In this document: piece by piece, positions 14,815 to 20,855 of the stretch | Layout: each line of letters starts with the position of its first letter | How positions within the stretch are numbered: the first letter of the stretch is position 1 | Origin: a virus | Virus record (IMG/VR): IMGVR_UViG_3300033995_000135 | Coordinates: 1 to 21,534 of that record | Length of the DNA stretch: 21,534 nucleotides | Direction: 5' to 3' (one strand) | The notes under the pieces: generated by a model | Database searches by the model: none | What the model was told of the DNA's origin: nothing | The model's input: only the letters and a program-made list of their open reading frames with translations | Translations under genes and position numbers: made by a program

Positions 14815-15452
14815 TATTGAATCTCCAGATATTTCCAACATATAGGGAACCGTTCCTTACAAATCTTTCCTACTTCTTTAGCATACAAAGATGTCTCAAG
14901 TTGCACACCATCGTGTGATCGCAGCTTGTACATGCGTGACCATGCATACAATGAGCCAGACCATATCCACTCAGTCATCATAGACTGTGGCAGGATCATT
15001 CGTGCTTGCTCACCACACACATCAGACTCAATCATCTTCTCATACAAAGCCTTGCAATCTAATTGTAACTTTAGATACTGTCGCATTAACTTTGTATTAT
15101 CAACAACTTCATCAAGAGATGAGCCTTGCTTTTTATTAGCACAGTTCTGTCTAAGATACTCAGGTATCCAAAACGATATGTCAGATGTGACATAGCGTCT
15201 TGATACTTCGTTCCAACTAAAACCTATCTGATGCTTAGCTAGTTGTCGTGCGATAAAAACAGGAGCCTTGAATCTCATTGAAATAAAACAATGAGAGAAA
15301 GGACTCCAGTGATTATGTTCTGCGAGATAACTAATTAACTTCTCATTTTGATTATCTGAATACGCAAACGATACCTTATCAAACGATACTCTTGCTGCAT
15401 CTACAACACTATTATCTGAACCCATATGATTTACATATTCTACAATACTCAT
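14814..15452 (-). CDS. thyX: Flavin-dependent thymidylate synthase ThyX
   Basis: 212 residues. It would methylate dUMP to dTMP using FAD, NADPH and methylenetetrahydrofolate. The diagnostic stretch is RQLAKHQIGFSWNEVSRRY (69-87), matching the ThyX motif RHR-x7-S within its wider R-Q...N-E-x-S-x-R-Y frame. However, the RHR itself reads Lys-His-Gln (73-75), a variation I also associate with phage ThyX proteins. WSPFSHCFISMRFKAPVFIA is the conserved helix before it, and EQARMILPQSM carries the conserved arginine near the active site. AAGGAG lies 8 bases before the ATG. It stands beside a tRNA-like gene and couples into the primase-helicase gene, linking thymidylate supply to replication. Confidence 0.92.
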   Translation of the reverse strand: MSIVEYVNHMGSDNSVVDAARVSFDKVSFAYSDNQNEKLISYLAEHNHWSPFSHCFISMRFKAPVFIARQLAKHQIGFSWNEVSRRYVTSDISFWIPEYLRQNCANKKQGSSLDEVVDNTKLMRQYLKLQLDCKALYEKMIESDVCGEQARMILPQSMMTEWIWSGSLYAWSRMYKLRSHDGVQLETSLYAKEVGKICKERFPICWKYLEIQ

Positions 15453-15470
15453 TTTAGTTACTCCTTATAA

Positions 15471-15537
15471 AGCCAGTTAGGAGAGTCGAACTCCCACCTC
15501 CGCATAGCGGAATGCTACCAGTTACACCAAACATGGC
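15471..15537 (-). tRNA. tRNA-like gene with truncated anticodon arm
   Basis: Sixty-seven bases fold like a tRNA. Acceptor ends GCCATGT / AACTGGC pair at 5 of 7 positions, or as AGCCA-GTT with one bulged T against AACTGGCT. The D arm GGTG-TAACTGGTAG-CATT has the conserved GG. The T arm is GGGAG-TTCGACT-CTCCT with a canonical TTCGA loop. Between them the anticodon arm is TCCGC-TAT-GCGGA, a perfect 5-bp stem with a three-base loop, about six bases shorter than normal, so no ordinary anticodon can be read. An alternative register with a 7-base loop (GCTATGC, anticodon TAT) has C instead of U33 and weaker pairing. CCA is not encoded. It may be a degenerate tRNA, a tRNA mimic or an attachment-site remnant. 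Confidence 0.5.
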
Positions 15538-15543
15538 TCGTCT

Positions 15544-15924
15544 TTACTTAATCTTATTACTAATAGACAGTGTGAAGTATCCATCAGATGAGCGATCTGC
15601 CCACTGTTTAGATGCAAACATAGCAAAGATTTGGGAATCATCTTTCCAAAGTTTACCATTCATTGCATCGAACACAGCCTTGACATAATTATCGACATCA
15701 CCTCTTGGGTATTCCAACTCTGTTTTCTTAGGTTGTCTTACATACATTTCTAAAGATACAACGATGGGCTTGGTGATCAACTCACGCTCTGTACCCAACA
15801 CTCTATAAACTTCTTCTGAAGCTTTCTCTTTAAACTCTTTATAAGGACCTGTGTAATAAGCTCCCCACTTGCTGACTCTAGGGCGACTAGCAGCTACAGG
15901 GGATATGTTGAAAGTCCATTCCAT
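15544..15924 (-). CDS. rusA: RusA-like Holliday junction resolvase
   Basis: 126 residues, typical for RusA (120). The signature YPRGDVDNYVKAVFDAMNG, followed by KLWKDDSQI, supplies Asp76, Asp78, Lys82, Asp86 and Asp95/96, spaced like the essential Asp70, Asp72, Lys76 and Asp91 of E. coli RusA. The N-terminus MEWTFNISPVAASRPRVSK fits the family's PxxKxRPR start. It would cut branched recombination and replication intermediates before packaging, a job done in T7 by the unrelated gp3 endonuclease I at the same genome position. The start ATG shares its A with the SSB stop (TAATG), so the two are translationally coupled. Confidence 0.88.
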   Translation of the reverse strand: MEWTFNISPVAASRPRVSKWGAYYTGPYKEFKEKASEEVYRVLGTERELITKPIVVSLEMYVRQPKKTELEYPRGDVDNYVKAVFDAMNGKLWKDDSQIFAMFASKQWADRSSDGYFTLSISNKIK

Positions 15925-16460
15925 TAAAAGGGAATGTCTTCCTCGATAAGCTCATCAACCTTTTCTTTAGTAACGGTTGGTTTAGATTCAACAAAGTTAG
16001 AGCCATCAAAGCCACCCTCTACTGGTTCAAAACCAGAAGATGGTTTATACTCACCCTTTGTAATAATCTGAACGCCATTAAGATAAAGACTTAATGAGTT
16101 ATCACGATCAAGAACCATTGGTTGCAGCTTAAGTCTTACCTTATCGCCACCAAATGCAACCGCAGCAGTTTCCTTAGATGCAGCATCAACGCATGGGAAC
16201 TTACCATCGGCTGATTCAACATGAGTCTTGCTCTTGAATTTAATATACTTAACATCATCCTTCTCAGTCATACCATTCAACTTCTTAGCACCAGACTTCT
16301 TAGTAAGCTCAGTTAAAAGCTTTTGAAGTGTTGGTGTAACCATAACTGTAATGTTATGATTAGCTGAGTGTACACCAAAGTTAACATCAGGCTTATTTAA
16401 GTTTGACCACTTGACTTCAAGTGTCTCAGTTACCATTGCTGGTAGTCGTGTCTTTGCCAT
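15924..16460 (-). CDS. Single-stranded DNA-binding protein (T7 gp2.5-like)
   Basis: 178 residues from the ATG at 16460, 7 bases after AGGAG; an ATG two codons earlier is only one base from it. It would coat single-stranded DNA and recruit polymerase and helicase. The body has the alternating hydrophobic strands of an OB fold (KVRLKLQPMVLD, LSLYLNGVQIITKGEY). The C-terminus VDELIEEDIPF is the acidic tail with terminal Phe that marks gp2.5-type SSBs and is used for partner binding. The protein is shorter than T7 gp2.5 (232). Position between RNA polymerase and resolvase agrees with the T7 order. OB-fold proteins diverge strongly, so the tail and place carry the call. Confidence 0.8.
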   Translation of the reverse strand: MAKTRLPAMVTETLEVKWSNLNKPDVNFGVHSANHNITVMVTPTLQKLLTELTKKSGAKKLNGMTEKDDVKYIKFKSKTHVESADGKFPCVDAASKETAAVAFGGDKVRLKLQPMVLDRDNSLSLYLNGVQIITKGEYKPSSGFEPVEGGFDGSNFVESKPTVTKEKVDELIEEDIPF

Positions 16461-16656
16461 TTGCATTCTCCTGTTGTTTACCTGTTGCGATTAAACGAGT
16501 TACTTGCTCGTTAATATTTGTAACCATTCCTGTCAATACATAACTAATGTTTGACAAGTATTCGATTACACTGACTCCACTAACTTGTGGAACCTGCTGC
16601 GTTGGTTGAGGTGTCTCAACTGGCGTAGCTTCTACATCAATAATATTACTTTCCAT
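16426..16656 (-). CDS. Small unknown protein before SSB (76 aa)
   Basis: The frame is open from 16722, but the ATG at 16656 (MESNIIDVEATPVETP) follows AAAGGAGA at ideal distance, and the upstream part runs through a repeated hairpin. Residues 1-27 are Pro/Gln/Thr/Val-rich and disordered, the middle (VSVIEYLSNISYVLTGMVTNI) is an amphipathic helix, and the tail is Asn/Thr/Lys-rich. No family recognised. It overlaps the SSB start by 35 bases and is the first gene after the hairpin element. Confidence 0.65.
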   Translation of the reverse strand: MESNIIDVEATPVETPQPTQQVPQVSGVSVIEYLSNISYVLTGMVTNINEQVTRLIATGKQQENANGKDTTTSNGN

Positions 16657-16664
16657 AGTGTCTC

Positions 16665-16706
16665 CTTTCTTACGATACTTCGTATCTATAGCCCCAACCA
16701 TTGGGG
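16665..16706 (-). promoter_or_regulatory. Hairpin-CTATAG element, copy A of a repeated regulatory site
   Basis: In the 55-base gap before the 76-residue gene the minus strand shows a perfect hairpin CCCCAA-TGG-TTGGGG, then CTATAG, then a second small hairpin GATAC-GAA-GTATC, then CGTAAGAAAG and the ribosome site. The element at 9211-9245 repeats it apart from losing seven bases (GAAGTAT). CTATAG is the start-site string of T7 and SP6 promoters, so I read this as a promoter for the phage RNA polymerase, with the hairpin arms as recognition sequence or as an RNA processing stem. That is inference. Confidence 0.5.
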
Positions 16707-16711
16707 TTAAT

Positions 16712-17083
16712 TCATTGTTCAACTATATCCATAAATGCATCCATGCTACATCTCTCAAGATATAATGGTGTTCCATTTCCAACCCACGAACCAGCTATAT
16801 TATAATTAAAATGTTCAATAGCATCTTCATAAGACATCTTGTTTTTCTTTTGAAGTATACTAAGAATAGTATCCTTACAGTATACTGCTAGTAAATTACC
16901 ACCAAAGCATTCAACATAACCCATGAATGCTTTACCAAAATTATTAGGTAAGATCATTGGTTGCGTTGGCTTAGTTAAATCAGTAATTTTATTTTCTAAC
17001 TCTATATTTTTATTCAAACCTAGTCTAGTAAGGGATCGTTGAATCTTAAGCAACTGTTCTAATTCTTTAATGGTATTCTTCAT
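16712..17083 (-). CDS. Unknown phage protein (123 aa)
   Basis: 123 residues: an N-terminal helix with coiled-coil character (about 1-37), then a compact domain ending SYEDAIEHFNYNIAGSWVGN followed by GTPLYL. That Glu-Asp-Ala...Phe-x-Tyr-Asn...Trp-Val-Gly...Thr-Pro pattern is one I have seen in small phage proteins of unknown function. The ATG overlaps the phosphoesterase stop (ATGA), so it is coupled to it. No catalytic motif is visible. Confidence 0.7.
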   Translation of the reverse strand: MKNTIKELEQLLKIQRSLTRLGLNKNIELENKITDLTKPTQPMILPNNFGKAFMGYVECFGGNLLAVYCKDTILSILQKKNKMSYEDAIEHFNYNIAGSWVGNGTPLYLERCSMDAFMDIVEQ

Positions 17084-17745
17084 GGCATTGTACTCATTGT
17101 TTCAAGATAAGGATAGCCATTGATTACTACTCCACAAGACAGCATTGGTTTCTTAACATAGTAAGAACCATATGACATACTTGGGTGCGTAATATCTACA
17201 CCACTACCTACATTCATACCAAACACACGATGAGATGGACCATTCAACCAGTTAATACCAGCAATAGAATGATGGTGTCCTTGCACAGTAGAGCAAGCAC
17301 TAACCTTAGCAGAGTTAAACGCTGGGTATTGTGATGATGCACCAGTACCATGAGTGTACAGTACACCATCTACTAGTGTACTATCTTTCCAGTCCCATCC
17401 TGGGGTAGCATATAATGCAGCGAATGGTTTGATATACATTCTTGGAATACCACGATCAGATGCAAGTCTACTTACACGATCATCATGGTTACCAATGCAT
17501 ATGCTCATGCTTGGAAATTTTTTGTACCACTTTTTAATACACTTAAGAGCAGCATCATACTCAGCAATAGCTCCCTCATTCTCAGGATTCTTTTGATGGA
17601 ATGAAATGTTATGATGATCTACAACATCACCGATATGGATTACCTTATCACACTTCCACTTTGAATAGATACCACTAACAAAATTAAAGTAATCTTTGTG
17701 AACAGCAGGGAAATGTGTATCCCCAATTACTAATACCTTAGCCAT
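17080..17745 (-). CDS. Calcineurin-like metallophosphoesterase
   Basis: 221 residues from the ATG at 17745, 7 bases after AAGGA; an open frame reaches 17772 without a ribosome site. The two-metal site is complete: GDTHFP (Asp9, His11), GDVVDHHN (Asp40, Asp43), GNHDDR (Asn86, His87), THG (His132) and GHHH (His157, His159). Enzymes of this superfamily hydrolyse phosphomonoesters or diesters, including nucleic acids, cyclic nucleotides and RNA ends; the substrate here cannot be read. Single-domain size and early-gene location suggest a role in host takeover, nucleotide signalling or repair. The next gene is coupled by an ATGA overlap. Confidence 0.85.
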   Translation of the reverse strand: MAKVLVIGDTHFPAVHKDYFNFVSGIYSKWKCDKVIHIGDVVDHHNISFHQKNPENEGAIAEYDAALKCIKKWYKKFPSMSICIGNHDDRVSRLASDRGIPRMYIKPFAALYATPGWDWKDSTLVDGVLYTHGTGASSQYPAFNSAKVSACSTVQGHHHSIAGINWLNGPSHRVFGMNVGSGVDITHPSMSYGSYYVKKPMLSCGVVINGYPYLETMSTMP

Positions 17746-18010
17746 TTGTTTCCTTTGTATCGAGGTCGTCAATGAATAAATTCATATTCATATTACTACC
17801 AGCAACCTCTATGTTTCTTAACTTAAACTCTATCAAGCAATTCTCTAAAAAGATATCTGACATACCATCTGTAGGGAACCATATATTAATAACTCGTTCA
17901 ACATCCGTTGACAAAGCCATCTCAATAACCTTTGATAGCACAGCTTCCATGTCTGCCTCACTACGAACAGGCAATAGTTTTCTATTTCCTTTTCTTTTTC
18001 TTTCTGACAT
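17738..18010 (-). CDS. Small unknown protein (90 aa)
   Basis: Starts MSERKRKGNRKLLPVRSEAD with a strongly basic first 15 residues, followed by an alpha/beta-looking region (VLSKVIEMALS, VERVINIWFPTDGMSDIFLE) and an acidic C-terminus (FIDDLDTKETNG). AAAGG lies about 11 bases before the ATG. It overlaps both neighbours (29 bases with the gene before, 8 with the phosphoesterase). No family recognised. Confidence 0.65.
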   Translation of the reverse strand: MSERKRKGNRKLLPVRSEADMEAVLSKVIEMALSTDVERVINIWFPTDGMSDIFLENCLIEFKLRNIEVAGSNMNMNLFIDDLDTKETNG

Positions 18011-18287
18011 TTACACTTAGCCTTTCAATTGAGACAATCATTCCCAATGGTATGCGATTGATTACACCAACACAGTCACTGCTAACAGTATCAGCAATGG
18101 TAATGCATTGTTTATTTCTACACAATACATATCCAATACTAATTACTGTTGGCAATGGTGTTGCCATTTCTTCCATACATTCCTCTAGTGGTAACCAACC
18201 ACCATCACCGATGGTCTCAGCATCTAACCAAGTAATCTTAACAGGCTTAGTGGAAGATATAATCTGCTTCAAGAACGGATGATACAT
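17982..18287 (-). CDS. Small unknown protein following RNA polymerase (101 aa)
   Basis: I choose the ATG at 18287 (MYHPFLKQIISSTKPVKITW), 8 bases after GGGGGA, over the frame-open 18386 that lies deep in the RNA polymerase gene. The first half carries ITWLDAETIGDGGWLPLEE, then strands (TVISIGYVLCRNKQCITIAD), and it ends in a lysine-rich tail (NVRKKKKRK). This looks like a small beta-barrel protein that I have seen next to replication genes of other aquatic phages, with no known function. It overlaps the polymerase by 41 bases. Confidence 0.65.
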   Translation of the reverse strand: MYHPFLKQIISSTKPVKITWLDAETIGDGGWLPLEECMEEMATPLPTVISIGYVLCRNKQCITIADTVSSDCVGVINRIPLGMIVSIERLSVNVRKKKKRK

Positions 18288-20742
18288 TGAAACATCCCCC
18301 TTCGGGAGGTGTAGGTAGCGTAATCCCGATCTGCTTCTCGACCTCACCCTTGAGGGTTTCGAGAAGCGGTGTCTTGTGCATTTCATAAAACTCTTCCTTT
18401 GTAAATTGTTTAAGCATAGGTATCATTGGTGCATAGCAACCAAAGCTATCATGCACCATACTAAAATCTTCCATGCCAGCATTCATACATCTAACTGTCG
18501 TCATCCACATATGACTAGCATCTAAACTATGAATGTAGTTAGGACTGATAGCAAGATTAACCTGAGTCTTATCAATTGTTTTACCATCTGATGAACCAAA
18601 GTGTAACTCTTTCATATTAAATAACTTAGCAACTGAACGACGAGATAAGATCTCAAAGTATTGATGCACCACATGGAATCCACATGGTGTAGTCCACTCC
18701 ATAATCTTACCAGTATTGCTAGAGATATCAGCGATATCCTTTAGCCATACCTTACCCTCGTTAGCCTTAGTTAATGTGTTCTTTAAAGCACCATCAATAT
18801 AGGTAGCTAGTTCCATTACAGCACCAGCCGACTCTTCCTTAGGAACCCAATCCAAATGACCTTCAGACTTACAGTATCTTCTGATACCATAGAATGTAAC
18901 GCCATACGGATCAGTCATCACAGCCCTCTTAGGTACTGATCTAGGAATCTTATTCTCCCAATGCTCAAGGAACTTAACAGCCCATGCTTTAGTGTCATCA
19001 TCAATGGTAGTATCGTCAACATCATTCTTCATGGTATCTGTGATAGTATCAGCAACAAAACCATACAAGTCTTGTGGATCTTTAGTTCCAGTAAGATTAA
19101 CCTTGTATGCCAAGTACTCATCCTTCATCAGAGCAGCCCAGTGTTGAACACCGTTGCATGAACCATCTATTTGAATAGGTAGTTGTGTCATACCATCAGT
19201 ACGACACAGCTCATAGATAGCAGCCAATCGTTGGAACGATGGATTCTTCTTTGTCTTATTGCTAACCCAAAAGGATCGCATATCATAGGGATCTTTTGCA
19301 GTCTCAATAATAGTAGCCATGTTATCATCTACCCACTTAACACGATCCTCAAACGATTCCTTATCTTGGTCAAACAGATTAGCCAAGTGAATCTTTAACC
19401 ATCGAGTACCTTGCGGTGTCTGCTTAACAGGCTTAGCAAAGTGTATGAGTGACCTATCGAAGTCAGATGCTTGCGGTGATAATAGATCACATGTAGTGTA
19501 AGCACGACCACGAAAGTCACAGGTATAGACATGATAGAAGAATAATTGTTTGATTAAATCTTGAGCTAACTTTAATCGTACTAACATACGACCACGGCTA
19601 CGCTCTTCCTTATACCATAACGAATAGGATTCTTCTCTCTTACTACACCATTTGGATTGCTCTTCTTTAGACCCATCTTTAGGGTAAGGCTCACCAAATT
19701 CAAACGCACTGAAATCATATGCGGGTAGGTTAGCTTGTCTAGTGTTATTGGTGAACATATTGACCATCACTATTAACACTTTAGAGTTAATTGACCACTC
19801 AGTATTCATCAGTCCATTGATACCACGCAGTACAAGATCTCCAGGAGTACTGTTCTTTTGTACTACTGTCTCATCCCATATGATATCTTTAAACTTCTGA
19901 ACTACAGGCTTGCGTATCCACGGCATAAGATTACCACCACTAGCAGTAGCACTGTGTGGTACAGGTGGAATAATCATAGGTCGATACAGCATACTAGCCT
20001 TAGCAATCAAGTCGGCATGGTTTTTATTAAGCTCTTCCAATACCTCATCAGTAAAGCCTACAACCACACGCTCATACCATCTATTGTGTACACGCTTACG
20101 GTGATTCTTCATAACAATAATAGAGGACAGCTCAGCAATGCGTAGCATATGGTGACCAAAGTCTTCTCGTTGTTTCCTAGTAAATTGCTTACGGTTAATA
20201 AGACTCATCTTCTCAGCAAATGCACGGCATCGCTTAGTAGTCCAAGACTTCTGATAGTGTGACTGTTTATTCCAGTCATCTCTAAAGCTTTCCTTAGCTT
20301 GTTGATAGGATACAATCTCAATGACCATGTTACTAATAGCATGAGCCATGTGTTGTGCCGAAGGTAGTGGTAGGTTATGCATTACACTACCCTTGCCCTC
20401 TACCTTACGATCCCACACGCTAGAGTTAAACCACTCAAGCATTAGGCAACGCAATGTAATATCTGCCATCTTACCAGCACCAACAGCAAACAATGGGTAA
20501 GCCCATGCAGGAGTCTTAGTACTCTTAGCAATGGTATCTATCCACTCTTGGTAGATAGGTGTTAAGTGTACCACACAAGTATCAAGTAACTGTTGTTCGG
20601 GGTAGCCCTCATCAGGCGCACGGTTATACTCATCCCAGTATCTCATTGATGATAGGTTAATCATCTCTTCTTCATATAAAGCTTGAAGATTCTTACGCTT
20701 CTCTTGCTCAACAGGTGATAGCATATTCCATAGATCAGGCAT
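18247..20742 (-). CDS. Single-subunit DNA-directed RNA polymerase (T7 gp1-like)
   Basis: 831 residues against 883 in T7. It transcribes middle and late phage genes from phage promoters. All palm and finger motifs are present: DFRGRAYTTCDLLSPQ (about 409-424), motif A IQIDGSCNGVQHW (catalytic Asp526), motif B PKRAVMTDPYGVTFYG (Lys605, Tyr613) and motif C MVHDSFG (Asp765). The C-terminus ends ADYIFH, where T7 ends in FAFA, so a His follows the hydrophobic foot. AAGGAG lies 7 bases before the ATG. The specificity loop (about 700-730, SVAKLFNMKELHFGSSDG region) differs from T7, so its promoters should differ as well; the repeated elements reported here are candidates. Confidence 0.97.
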   Translation of the reverse strand: MPDLWNMLSPVEQEKRKNLQALYEEEMINLSSMRYWDEYNRAPDEGYPEQQLLDTCVVHLTPIYQEWIDTIAKSTKTPAWAYPLFAVGAGKMADITLRCLMLEWFNSSVWDRKVEGKGSVMHNLPLPSAQHMAHAISNMVIEIVSYQQAKESFRDDWNKQSHYQKSWTTKRCRAFAEKMSLINRKQFTRKQREDFGHHMLRIAELSSIIVMKNHRKRVHNRWYERVVVGFTDEVLEELNKNHADLIAKASMLYRPMIIPPVPHSATASGGNLMPWIRKPVVQKFKDIIWDETVVQKNSTPGDLVLRGINGLMNTEWSINSKVLIVMVNMFTNNTRQANLPAYDFSAFEFGEPYPKDGSKEEQSKWCSKREESYSLWYKEERSRGRMLVRLKLAQDLIKQLFFYHVYTCDFRGRAYTTCDLLSPQASDFDRSLIHFAKPVKQTPQGTRWLKIHLANLFDQDKESFEDRVKWVDDNMATIIETAKDPYDMRSFWVSNKTKKNPSFQRLAAIYELCRTDGMTQLPIQIDGSCNGVQHWAALMKDEYLAYKVNLTGTKDPQDLYGFVADTITDTMKNDVDDTTIDDDTKAWAVKFLEHWENKIPRSVPKRAVMTDPYGVTFYGIRRYCKSEGHLDWVPKEESAGAVMELATYIDGALKNTLTKANEGKVWLKDIADISSNTGKIMEWTTPCGFHVVHQYFEILSRRSVAKLFNMKELHFGSSDGKTIDKTQVNLAISPNYIHSLDASHMWMTTVRCMNAGMEDFSMVHDSFGCYAPMIPMLKQFTKEEFYEMHKTPLLETLKGEVEKQIGITLPTPPEGGCFNVSSVLEADYIFH

Positions 20743-20758
20743 AGTATCTCCTTATTAG

Positions 20759-20809
20759 TTATCCATATCTAGCATCTAAATATGGAGTGATGTCCCTTAG
20801 CCGCACCAT
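20759..20809 (-). CDS. Possible 16-codon leader peptide before RNA polymerase
   Basis: MVRLRDITPYLDARYG, then TAA, ends 16 bases before the RNA polymerase ATG. GGAGG lies about 11 bases upstream of its start, exactly in the loop of the hairpin at 20806-20840. The frame is short, and no conservation test was possible, so this is weakly supported. It matters because a leader peptide whose ribosome site sits in a hairpin loop could tune RNA polymerase translation. Confidence 0.25.
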   Translation of the reverse strand: MVRLRDITPYLDARYG

Positions 20810-20840
20810 GTAGGGGATACCCTCCGTACCCCCTACATGG
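20806..20840 (-). promoter_or_regulatory. Strong hairpin between DUF932 gene and RNA polymerase; RNase III site or terminator-like
   Basis: Fifteen-base arms (plus strand 20806-20820 and 20826-20840) pair at 14 positions with a single A-C mismatch around a 5-base loop; on the transcript the loop reads GGAGG. It begins 15 bases after the DUF932-like stop. No T-run follows on the minus strand, so it is not a standard terminator. T7 has an RNase III processing stem in the same place, just before gene 1, which is the most economical reading. The 3' arm leads into ATGGTGCGGCTAAGGGA, which resembles the core of the repeated promoter-like element. Confidence 0.65.
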
Positions 20841-20855
20841 CATAGCAGCTGACTC

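Noticed and set aside
14843-14855. TATAGGGAACC on the plus strand, resembling a T7 promoter start
   Set aside because: It is inside thyX coding sequence and on the strand with no genes; flanking bases do not match any of the candidate promoter elements.
20806-20840. Reading the long hairpin as a rho-independent terminator
   Set aside because: No T-run follows on the transcribed strand, and RNA polymerase lies directly downstream; RNase III processing is the better guess.
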